Of a stretch of DNA of 23,489 nt, positions 1 to 7,045 are shown in pieces (position 1 is the first letter of the stretch; every line of letters begins with the position of its first letter). Origin of the DNA: JBBDNC01 sp040877875 (lineage in GTDB: Bacteria > Bacteroidota > Rhodothermia > Balneolales > Balneolaceae). The notes below the pieces were generated by a model. The model saw only the letters and a program-made list of their open reading frames with translations, did not search any database and was not told the origin of the DNA. The stretch spans positions 1 through 23,489 of the forward strand of contig JBBDNC010000093.1 of assembly GCA_040877875.1 (NCBI GenBank). Reading direction: 5' to 3'. The position numbers and the translations under genes were made by a program.

Positions 1-19
1 GGAACGTTTTGTTCCAATG

Positions 20-45
20 AAACCGTCAGGAAGCCATCACGGTTT
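20..45 (+). terminator. possible terminator or leader hairpin upstream of secE
   Basis: A perfect 7 bp stem (AAACCGT with ACGGTTT) closes a 12 nt loop and is followed by TTATTT. A smaller 5 bp hairpin (GGAAC/GTTCC) lies at 1-15. Upstream of secE one usually finds tuf and tRNA-Trp, so this could end that transcript, but the upstream gene is outside the window and the U-tract is short. It could also be a leader structure of the secE transcript. Confidence 0.3.
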
Positions 46-77
46 TATTTCACATTTCATAGTGTTTTCGAAGATTT

Positions 78-260
78 ATGAAAAAGATTAAGGAATTTAT
101 TGAAGGGGTTCAGAAAGAGTTCAGGAAAGTGACCTGGCCGACCCAGCAAGAGTTGATCGATAACACAATTATTGTGGTAATGTTTACAATCATTCTATCC
201 GCTTTTATATTCAGTGTTGATCAGGTTTACAGTACAATTTTAGAAGTGATATATAGATGA
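78..260 (+). CDS. secE: preprotein translocase subunit SecE
   Basis: SecE is the small essential subunit that clamps SecY in the inner-membrane SecYEG protein-export channel. The 60-residue product has the short bacterial form. A basic cytoplasmic amphipathic segment (residues 1-28) contains the family signature EFRKVTWPT (14-22), and one membrane helix follows at about 29-47. Its stop codon overlaps the nusG start by four bases (ATGA), so the two are very likely translationally coupled, as in most bacteria. It is the first gene of the cluster visible here. No strong Shine-Dalgarno sequence precedes the ATG. Confidence 0.95.
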   Translation: MKKIKEFIEGVQKEFRKVTWPTQQELIDNTIIVVMFTIILSAFIFSVDQVYSTILEVIYR

Positions 261-820
261 CATCCGAGAAATTACATGACTGGTATGTGGTTCGCTGCTT
301 TTCAAGTCATGAAAAAAAAGTAAAAGAGTATTTGGAACGAGAGATCGAAGACCAGGGTCTTGAAGATAAAATTCGTGATATACTCATCCCGACGGAAACC
401 GTTGTTGAAATTCGTTCAGGCAAGAAACGTACACGGGAGAAAAATTTCTTCCCCGGATATATACTGGTGAAAACAGCCTATGATGAAGAAGTAAATAATT
501 TAATTCAAAGCGCCCCTTCCTGTCTTGGTTTTTTGAAAGGAGGAAAAGGGGATAAAGTGCCTACCCCCCTGAAGGAAACAGAAGTGGACAGGATCCTCGG
601 ACGTGTACATGACAGTCAGGAAATGTTGGAAGGGGGCATGGTGGATATTCCCTATAACGAAGGGGATCTGGTGAAAGTTATTGACGGTCCTTTTAAAGAT
701 TTTGATGGTACGGTTCAAGAAGTAAATACCGATAAACTGAAGCTTCGGGTACTTGTGAGCATTTTTGGTCGCAAGACTCCAGTTGAGGTAGATGTCAACC
801 AGGTTGAATCTGCCACTTAA
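257..820 (+). CDS. nusG: transcription termination/antitermination protein NusG
   Basis: NusG binds RNA polymerase through its NGN domain, promotes processive elongation, and links polymerase to Rho or ribosomal protein S10 through its KOW domain. The 187-residue protein has the usual length. The NGN domain covers about residues 8-120, with the conserved FFPGYIL at 64-70, and the KOW domain about 134-185 (EGDLVKVIDGPFKDFDGTV). The ATG overlaps the secE stop. About 71 bp separate it from rplK. It has no inserted domain, unlike NusG of some thermophiles. Housekeeping NusG is favoured over a specialised UpxY/RfaH paralogue because of the secE-rplK context. Confidence 0.97.
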   Translation: MTSEKLHDWYVVRCFSSHEKKVKEYLEREIEDQGLEDKIRDILIPTETVVEIRSGKKRTREKNFFPGYILVKTAYDEEVNNLIQSAPSCLGFLKGGKGDKVPTPLKETEVDRILGRVHDSQEMLEGGMVDIPYNEGDLVKVIDGPFKDFDGTVQEVNTDKLKLRVLVSIFGRKTPVEVDVNQVESAT

Positions 821-891
821 ACATACGATGCAAAATTGAGCTATTACGCAGCAAACAAAAATGGTTGAATCACTAATTGATTTGATTCTAT

Positions 892-1323
892 ATGGCTAAA
901 AAAATAGAAAATGTGCTGAAGCTTCAGATTGTTGGCGGGCAGGCGAACCCTGCTCCTCCGGTTGGACCCGCTTTGGGCCAGGCCGGTATCAACATTATGG
1001 AGTTTTGTAAAGCATTTAACGCACAGACCCAGGATAAAGCGGGAACGATTATTCCGGTCGAAATCACGGTGTATGTGGATAAATCGTTTACGTTTAAGAC
1101 GAAGACTCCGCCGGCCGCTGTACTCTTGAAGAAGGCTGCGAAAATCCAATCCGGTTCAGGTGAACCCAACCGTAACAAGGTAGGGCAGGTAACCTGGAGC
1201 CAGTGCAAGGACATTGCCGAGCAAAAGATGGAGGATTTAAATGCCTTTGATATCGAAAAGGGTGCAGAAATGATTGCAGGTACCGCTCGCAGTATGGGTC
1301 TGAGATTAATCCGAGATAAATAA
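892..1323 (+). CDS. rplK: 50S ribosomal protein L11
   Basis: L11 binds the GTPase-associated region of 23S rRNA at the base of the L7/L12 stalk, and is needed for factor-dependent GTP hydrolysis and for the RelA response. The 143-residue product starts MAKKIENVLKLQI and carries the conserved proline-rich PAPPVGPALGQ segment (20-30) of the N-terminal domain. The C-terminal rRNA-binding domain ends MGLRLIRDK. No convincing Shine-Dalgarno precedes the ATG, and the 71 bp gap after nusG is AT-rich with only a weak hairpin over the start. The start is set by homology. It lies 14 bp ahead of rplA, in the standard L11 operon order. Confidence 0.97.
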   Translation: MAKKIENVLKLQIVGGQANPAPPVGPALGQAGINIMEFCKAFNAQTQDKAGTIIPVEITVYVDKSFTFKTKTPPAAVLLKKAAKIQSGSGEPNRNKVGQVTWSQCKDIAEQKMEDLNAFDIEKGAEMIAGTARSMGLRLIRDK

Positions 1324-1337
1324 CAGGATTTATAGAA

Positions 1338-2036
1338 ATGGCAAAACGAGGTAAAAGATACCGACAGGCCGAGGAATTAATTGATCGTAATGTCGAATAC
1401 ACTGTAGAGGAAGCGTGCGATCTGGTCTTGAAAACCTCAGAGACCAAATTCGATGCTTCCGTGGATATGGACCTGCGTCTTGGCGTAGATCCACGACATG
1501 CGGATCAAATGGTACGGGGCACTGTAGCCCTTCCGCACGGATCCGGTAAAACCATCCGTGTGCTGGCTTTGGTTAATGAAGCCAAGCAGGAAGAGGCAAA
1601 AGAAGCCGGTGCTGATTTTGTAGGTCTTGATGAGTATATCACTAAAATTGAAGAAGGATGGGCTGACGTTGATGTCGTTATCGCAACTCCGGATGTAATG
1701 GGCAAAATTGGGAAACTGGGACGCTTTTTAGGTCCCCGCGGACTCATGCCGAATCCGAAAAGCGGTACGGTTACCAATGATGTAGAAGAGGCCGTGAAAG
1801 AATTCAAGGCCGGTAAAGTTGATTTCCGGGTGGATAAATTCGGAATTCTCCATACATCTATCGGTAAAGCGAGTTTCGATGCCAATGCTTTGCGGGAGAA
1901 TGCGAGAGCATTCCTGCAGACTGTAAACAAGTTAAGGCCGGCATCCGCAAAGGGCCACTATATTCGAAGTGCCTATATGAGTACAACGATGGGTCCGAGT
2001 ATCCCCATAAGCCGCTCATCCGTAATTTCTATTTAG
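1338..2036 (+). CDS. rplA: 50S ribosomal protein L1
   Basis: L1 forms the mobile L1 stalk that helps release deacylated tRNA, and in many bacteria it represses its own operon by binding the rplK leader. The 232-residue protein has the normal length and the conserved GRFLGPRGLMPNPKSGTV region at about 128-145, plus the C-terminal domain ending with MSTTMGPSI. An AGGA at 1325-1328 lies 9 bases before the ATG. A 14 bp gap separates it from rplK and 20 bp from rplJ. I could not identify an L1-binding mRNA structure from the sequence alone. Confidence 0.97.
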   Translation: MAKRGKRYRQAEELIDRNVEYTVEEACDLVLKTSETKFDASVDMDLRLGVDPRHADQMVRGTVALPHGSGKTIRVLALVNEAKQEEAKEAGADFVGLDEYITKIEEGWADVDVVIATPDVMGKIGKLGRFLGPRGLMPNPKSGTVTNDVEEAVKEFKAGKVDFRVDKFGILHTSIGKASFDANALRENARAFLQTVNKLRPASAKGHYIRSAYMSTTMGPSIPISRSSVISI

Positions 2037-2056
2037 AAAGTTAACAGGAACTGACA

Positions 2057-2587
2057 ATGCCAACATTAGTAGAAAAAAAGGCAGTTGTAGAAGATATCAC
2101 TGCGAATCTGGAGCAGGCTGCTGCGATTTACATCACCAATTACAAGGGGATGTCGGTCGATGAAATCAACGACCTGCGTACAAAGTTCAGAGATGGCGAG
2201 ATTCACTTTAAAGTCTACAAGAACACACTCATGAAGCGAACTATGGAGGAAGTGGGAGGCTTTGATGAGCTATACCCTTACCTCAATGAACAGAATGCTT
2301 TCGCTTTCGTAGAAGAAGACTTTGGGGCTCCGGCTAAAGTTTTGAAGTCGTTTTTCAAGGACCACGGAAAGCCTCAATTTAAAGCTGCGCTGATAGAGGG
2401 CGACCTCTACAGCGAAGAGCATCTCGATGCACTGGCTTCGATGAAGTCGAAAGAAGAAATCATCGGCGATATCCTGGGACTGCTGACTGCACCGATCCGC
2501 AATATTGTGGGCGGCCTGCAAGCACAAGGATCCAATATTGCAGGTGCTATCCAAACGATTGCCGAAAAAGGCGAAGAACAATCATAA
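2057..2587 (+). CDS. rplJ: 50S ribosomal protein L10
   Basis: L10 anchors the L7/L12 dimers to the ribosomal stalk base next to L11. The 176-residue product has the typical N-terminal rRNA-binding part (YITNYKGMSVDEINDLR, HFKVYKNTLMKR) and a C-terminal helical segment (about 140-170) that would carry L7/L12 dimers. AGGA at 2045-2048 lies 8 bases before the ATG. The gap to rplA is only 20 bp, so the long folded L10-leader known from other phyla cannot sit directly upstream. L10-L12 regulation, if any, must act elsewhere. Confidence 0.97.
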   Translation: MPTLVEKKAVVEDITANLEQAAAIYITNYKGMSVDEINDLRTKFRDGEIHFKVYKNTLMKRTMEEVGGFDELYPYLNEQNAFAFVEEDFGAPAKVLKSFFKDHGKPQFKAALIEGDLYSEEHLDALASMKSKEEIIGDILGLLTAPIRNIVGGLQAQGSNIAGAIQTIAEKGEEQS

Positions 2588-2628
2588 TTCACGATTTTTA
2601 ATTTAAATTGACAACGGAGAAAAAAACA

Positions 2629-3006
2629 ATGGCTGACGTTAAAGACTTAGCTGAACAACTGGTTAGCTTGACCATAAAAGAAGCAAATGAACTTGCCAAA
2701 GTTCTCGAAGAAGAATACGATATCAAACCTGCTGCTGCCGCAGTTGCGGTAGGTGGCGGCGGAGCTGCTGCTGAAGCGGGCGAAGCAGAAGAACAAACCG
2801 AGTTTGATGTGATTCTGAACTCTGCCGGCCAAAAGAAGATCGCCGTGATCAAGGAGGTTCGCGGAATTACCGGATTGGGATTGAAAGAAGCCAAAGAATT
2901 GGTTGACGGAGCTCCCAATGCTATTAAAGAAGGCGTTTCGAAGGATGAAGCCGAGCAGCTCAAAACGAAACTGGAAGACGCGGGTGCTGAAGTAGAGTTG
3001 AAATAA
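2629..3006 (+). CDS. rplL: 50S ribosomal protein L7/L12
   Basis: L7/L12 is the multi-copy acidic stalk protein that recruits translation factors. I place the start at ATG 2629 (MADVKDLAEQ, 125 residues), because it has GGAGA at 2616-2620 with an 8 base spacer and matches the usual N terminus. The frame is also open from a TTG at 2608, which would add seven atypical residues. The N-terminal dimerisation helices are followed by an Ala/Gly/Glu-rich hinge (about 38-56) and the factor-binding C-terminal domain with GLGLKEAKELVDGAP. It lies 41 bp after rplJ, and 178 bp separate it from rpoB. Confidence 0.96.
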   Translation: MADVKDLAEQLVSLTIKEANELAKVLEEEYDIKPAAAAVAVGGGGAAAEAGEAEEQTEFDVILNSAGQKKIAVIKEVRGITGLGLKEAKELVDGAPNAIKEGVSKDEAEQLKTKLEDAGAEVELK

Positions 3007-3034
3007 GCCCCGTAATTCTTGTACAATTTGCCTT

Positions 3035-3061
3035 AGCCAATGTCGTTAACCGATATTGGCT
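3035..3061 (+). promoter_or_regulatory. strong hairpin in the rplL-rpoB gap
   Basis: AGCCAATGTCG pairs with CGATATTGGCT to give an 11 bp stem containing one G-U pair around the loop TTAAC, 29 bases after the rplL stop. No U-tract follows (ATTGGCGTC), so it does not look like an efficient intrinsic terminator. In E. coli the equivalent gap holds a partial attenuator and an RNase III processing site that set the ratio of ribosomal protein to polymerase. A similar role here is an inference from position and structure. Confidence 0.5.
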
Positions 3062-3119
3062 ATTGGCGTCTTATGCAAGTCGGAGTCTCTAATCACAACT
3101 CACGCATATTATTCATTAT

Positions 3120-3143
3120 TTCAACCGGCAACTATCGGTTGAA
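3120..3143 (+). promoter_or_regulatory. second hairpin in the rpoB leader
   Basis: TTCAACCG pairs perfectly with CGGTTGAA (8 bp) around an 8 nt loop, ending 27 bases before the rpoB Shine-Dalgarno sequence. No U-run follows. Together with the hairpin at 3035-3061 it makes the 178 bp rplL-rpoB spacer structured, which suits attenuation or mRNA processing. The function is not shown by the sequence. Confidence 0.4.
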
Positions 3144-3170
3144 CTTAACATGTCTTCACTTTTAACCCAG

Positions 3171-3175
3171 AGGAG
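3171..3175 (+). promoter_or_regulatory. ribosome binding site deciding the rpoB TTG start
   Basis: AGGAG lies 9 bases before TTG 3185. The next in-frame ATG (3197) would be 21 bases away, so the TTG is the better start. Confidence 0.7.
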
Positions 3176-3184
3176 AGAATCCTT

Positions 3185-6100
3185 TTGAGTACTACTATGG
3201 AGAAAATTCCGTTTACCGATCGATTAACATTTGGCCGCACTAAACACGTAATTGACTACCCAGACTTTCTCGATATCCAGCTAGCTTCATTCGAGCATTT
3301 CACGCAGTTGGATGTTGCACCAAAAGATCGAAAAGATCAAGGCTTGCAGCGAATTTTCAATGATAATTTTCCCATTGTTGATTCACGTGAGACCCATATC
3401 CTGGAGTTCCTGTATTATGCGGTGGATACACCCAAATATAATATCAAGGAGTGTCAGGAACGAGGGCTAACTTATGCTGTACCGCTGAAGGCCAAACTTC
3501 GGCTTTCGGCTGTAGATGAAAGTGATGAGGCTTCTGAAACTATCGAGCAGGAAGTGTTTCTGGGAGATCTCCCGTGGATGACCAACAGGGGAACCTTTAT
3601 CATCAACGGTGCAGAGCGTGTGATTGTCAGTCAGTTGCATCGTTCTCCGGGGGTATTTTTCGGTCAGTCGGTCCACCCGAATGGCACACAGTTGTATTCC
3701 GCCCGGGTGATTCCGTTTAAAGGATCCTGGATCGAGTTTACAACCGACATCCGTGATGTTCTCTGGGCCTATATAGACCGGAAGAAAAAAGTTCCGGCCT
3801 CAACCCTTCTGCGTGCACTGGGATATAGTACTGACCTTGAAATACTGAGTCTGTTTGACCTCTCTGAGGAGATCAAATTCAGTACCAAAAAAGCCTACAA
3901 AGATAAATTGGTCGGACGTCGTTTGGCAACGGATATCGTTGTCGAGGAGACGGAGGAAGTGGTAGATGATGAAACCGGAGAAGTTACCGAGGCACTTAAT
4001 CGAAATATTGTGCTGGAACGGGATCATGAGCTCACAAAAGATGATTACGGCCAGTTGAAAGATGCGGATTTGAAATCCGTGCTGGTTCAGAAGATTACCT
4101 CTGAGGAGTCCGAGCGGTCGGTGATGATGAACACCCTGCGTAAAGATCCGACTCACGACGATGTGAGTGCTCTCGGTGAAGTCTATCAGCAAATCCGAAC
4201 CGGCGAGATGCCGGATCCGGAAACCGCACGGTCGGTTCTGGAGCGGCTATTTTTCAGTGACAAGAAGTACGATCTGGGTGAAGTGGGTCGGTACCGGCTG
4301 AACAAGCGGCTCAAGCAGGAAATTAATATGGATGTCCGGTTTCTGACCAAGGAGGATATCGTCGCGATCATCAAGGAAGTGATCCGGCTGAAAAATATGA
4401 AATCACAGGTGGACGACATTGATCACCTGAGTAACCGCCGCGTTCGAACCGTCGGTGAACAACTGGGCCAGCAGTTTTCTATTGGCCTCGCAAGGATGTC
4501 GCGGACTATTCGCGAACGCATGAACTCCAGGGATGCCGAGCAGTTGACTCCCCAGGATCTGGTGAATGCCCGTACGATCTCCAGTGTCATCAATACGTTT
4601 TTCGGGACGAACCAGCTATCACAGTTTATGGATCAGACCAATCCGATTGCGGAACTGACGCACAAGCGGCGGATGTCGGCACTCGGGCCGGGTGGCCTGA
4701 CCCGTGAACGCGCCGGGTTTGAAGTGCGTGATGTTCACTATACTCACTATGGCCGGCTCTGTCCGATTGAAACACCGGAAGGTCCGAACATCGGTTTGAT
4801 ATCGTCACTCTGCGTTCACGCAAAAGTAAATGACTTCGGCTTTATCGAGACCCCCTACCGCAGGGTTAAGGATGGTACGGTTACTGAAGATGTGGATTAC
4901 CTTGCTGCCGAGCAGGAGGATGAAACCGTGATCGCCCAGGCCAATGCTGAACTGAATGATAAATCCAGCTTTGCAAGTGAAGCGGTCTTTTCCCGGTTCA
5001 GGGACAGTAATGTGGGTCTGGCAAGTCCGGACGAAATTGAATACATGGACGTTTCCACCAACCAGATTACGTCTCTGGCTGCTGCACTGATTCCGTTTAT
5101 TGAACACGATGATGCGAACCGTGCCTTGATGGGCTCGAACATGCAGCGACAGGCCGTTCCCCTCCTGAGGCCAGAGTCGCCATTGGTAGGCACCGGCCTT
5201 GAGCACAGGGCAGCTAAAGATTCCCGGGCAATTATTACCGCTGAAAATGACGGAGAAGTCGTATACGTGAGTGGTACGGAAATTCGTGTAAAGTATGACC
5301 GCGATGAACTGGGAAAGAATTGCTATTTCGATGAGGGTGTTAAATCCTACCAACTTCAGAAATTCGAACGGAGCAACCAGGATACCACCATCAATCAACG
5401 GCCGGTGGTAGATGTCGGTGATAAAGTGAAGGAAGGAGATACGCTGGCCGACGGTTGTGCAACACAAAATGGTGAACTTGCCCTGGGAAGAAATCTGCTC
5501 GTGGCATTTATGCCGTGGAGGGGATATAATTTTGAGGATGCGATTGTCGTGAGCGAGCGAATCGTTCAGGAAGATGTCTATACCTCCATTCACATCCAGG
5601 AGTTTGAACAACAGGTTCGGGACACCAAGCGGGGAGAGGAAGAATTGACTCGTGAAATTCCGAACGTAAGTGAGGATGCCACACGGAATCTTGATGAGCA
5701 GGGAATTATCCGGATAGGTGCCAAAGTACACCACAGTGATATTCTTGTCGGAAAAATTACTCCGAAAGGGGAAACAGATCCGACACCGGAAGAAAAACTG
5801 CTTCGTGCAATTTTTGGAGACAAGGCCGGGGATGTGAAGGATGCATCCCTGAAAACTCCCCCGGGAGTTTCAGGTACGGTGATCCACACTCAACTATTCA
5901 GCCGCAAGCGTGATGAGCAGATTTCACGTAAGGAAGAGAAGAAAAGGGTTGAGCAGGAAAATGAGCGGTATGCCAGCCTGCTTGCGGATCTGAATAGTAA
6001 ATGGGCCGACAGGATGTACAGCTTGCTCAGGGATAAAACTTCCCCGGGTGTCTATAACTTTAGTGAAGTTGAATTGATCCCGAAAGGCGAGAAGTACAAA

Positions 6101-7012
6101 AAATCGGTGTTCGAGGAACTGGATCCGATTGGGATCAATGAAAACATTGACTGGGCGACGGACGAAAACCTGGTGGATCATGTCAAATTGTTATTCAAGA
6201 ACTACCGCGAAAGACGCCGGAAAATTGATTCTGAAGCCAAGCGCCGCAAGTACCAGATTCAGGTAGGAGATGAACTGCCACCCGGGATTATTCAAAAGGC
6301 TAAAATCTATGTGGCCAAGAAGAGAAAGCTGCAGGTGGGCGACAAGATGGCTGGCCGTCACGGTAATAAAGGTGTGATCGCAAAAGTGGTACCGGTTGAA
6401 GATATGCCGTATATGGAAGACGGTACCCCGGTCGATATCCTGTTGAACCCGCTGGGAGTGCCATCACGGATGAATCTGGGACAGATCTACGAAACGATTC
6501 TGGGCTGGGCAGCCAAGAAATTGGGTGTGAAGTTTGCCTCCCCGATTTTTGACGGAGCTTCCTATCAGCAGGTACAGGATCATCTTGAAGAAGCCGGGCT
6601 GCCGAAAGACGGCCGGGTTGGCCTGTATGACGGAAAAACCGGTGAACTGTTCGACCAGAAAACAACTGTAGGTTATATCTATATGTTGAAATTGAATCAC
6701 CTGGTTGAAGACAAAATGCACGCCCGTTCGATCGGTCCTTATTCACTGATTACCCAACAACCACTCGGTGGAAAAGCCCAGTTCGGTGGACAGCGTCTGG
6801 GTGAAATGGAAGTTTGGGCTCTTTACGCCTATGGAGCATCCAGTATTCTGAAAGAGATGCTGACCGTGAAGAGTGATGATGTGAAAGGACGATCCAAAGT
6901 CTACGAGGCGATTGTAAAAGGCGAGAATCTGCCGGATGGTGATGTACCTGAATCGTTTAAGGTATTATTGCGTGAATTGATGGGTCTCGGACTCGAAATT
7001 CATATCGACTAA
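3185..7012 (+). CDS. rpoB: DNA-directed RNA polymerase subunit beta
   Basis: Beta forms one pincer of core RNA polymerase and part of the active centre. The 1275-residue protein is full length for the FCB group. The rifampicin region is at about residues 475-510 and reads like susceptible enzymes: D483, H493 and S498 correspond to E. coli D516, H526 and S531. GRHGNKGV, near the catalytic site, lies at 1057-1064, and the C terminus (LLRELMGLGLEIHID) contacts beta'. I chose TTG 3185 because of the AGGAG nine bases upstream; ATG 3197 is the alternative and would remove four residues. The 33 bp gap to rpoC and shared strand indicate co-transcription with it. Confidence 0.98.
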   Translation: MSTTMEKIPFTDRLTFGRTKHVIDYPDFLDIQLASFEHFTQLDVAPKDRKDQGLQRIFNDNFPIVDSRETHILEFLYYAVDTPKYNIKECQERGLTYAVPLKAKLRLSAVDESDEASETIEQEVFLGDLPWMTNRGTFIINGAERVIVSQLHRSPGVFFGQSVHPNGTQLYSARVIPFKGSWIEFTTDIRDVLWAYIDRKKKVPASTLLRALGYSTDLEILSLFDLSEEIKFSTKKAYKDKLVGRRLATDIVVEETEEVVDDETGEVTEALNRNIVLERDHELTKDDYGQLKDADLKSVLVQKITSEESERSVMMNTLRKDPTHDDVSALGEVYQQIRTGEMPDPETARSVLERLFFSDKKYDLGEVGRYRLNKRLKQEINMDVRFLTKEDIVAIIKEVIRLKNMKSQVDDIDHLSNRRVRTVGEQLGQQFSIGLARMSRTIRERMNSRDAEQLTPQDLVNARTISSVINTFFGTNQLSQFMDQTNPIAELTHKRRMSALGPGGLTRERAGFEVRDVHYTHYGRLCPIETPEGPNIGLISSLCVHAKVNDFGFIETPYRRVKDGTVTEDVDYLAAEQEDETVIAQANAELNDKSSFASEAVFSRFRDSNVGLASPDEIEYMDVSTNQITSLAAALIPFIEHDDANRALMGSNMQRQAVPLLRPESPLVGTGLEHRAAKDSRAIITAENDGEVVYVSGTEIRVKYDRDELGKNCYFDEGVKSYQLQKFERSNQDTTINQRPVVDVGDKVKEGDTLADGCATQNGELALGRNLLVAFMPWRGYNFEDAIVVSERIVQEDVYTSIHIQEFEQQVRDTKRGEEELTREIPNVSEDATRNLDEQGIIRIGAKVHHSDILVGKITPKGETDPTPEEKLLRAIFGDKAGDVKDASLKTPPGVSGTVIHTQLFSRKRDEQISRKEEKKRVEQENERYASLLADLNSKWADRMYSLLRDKTSPGVYNFSEVELIPKGEKYKKSVFEELDPIGINENIDWATDENLVDHVKLLFKNYRERRRKIDSEAKRRKYQIQVGDELPPGIIQKAKIYVAKKRKLQVGDKMAGRHGNKGVIAKVVPVEDMPYMEDGTPVDILLNPLGVPSRMNLGQIYETILGWAAKKLGVKFASPIFDGASYQQVQDHLEEAGLPKDGRVGLYDGKTGELFDQKTTVGYIYMLKLNHLVEDKMHARSIGPYSLITQQPLGGKAQFGGQRLGEMEVWALYAYGASSILKEMLTVKSDDVKGRSKVYEAIVKGENLPDGDVPESFKVLLRELMGLGLEIHID

Positions 7013-7033
7013 ATTAGTTAATCAAAGTAAATC

Positions 7034-7038
7034 GGAGG
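7034..7038 (+). promoter_or_regulatory. ribosome binding site deciding the rpoC TTG start
   Basis: GGAGG lies 7 bases before TTG 7046. No ATG exists near this position in the frame, so rpoC is initiated at TTG. Confidence 0.8.
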
Positions 7039-7045
7039 AATTCCC

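Noticed and set aside
821..891. Possible L1-binding regulatory structure before rplK
   Set aside because: Only a weak AT-rich 5 bp hairpin is visible; nothing resembles the known L1 target convincingly.
2608..2628. TTG extension of rplL adding seven residues
   Set aside because: ATG 2629 has GGAGA 8 bases upstream and gives the standard MADVKDLAEQ start; the extension covers the Shine-Dalgarno sequence itself.
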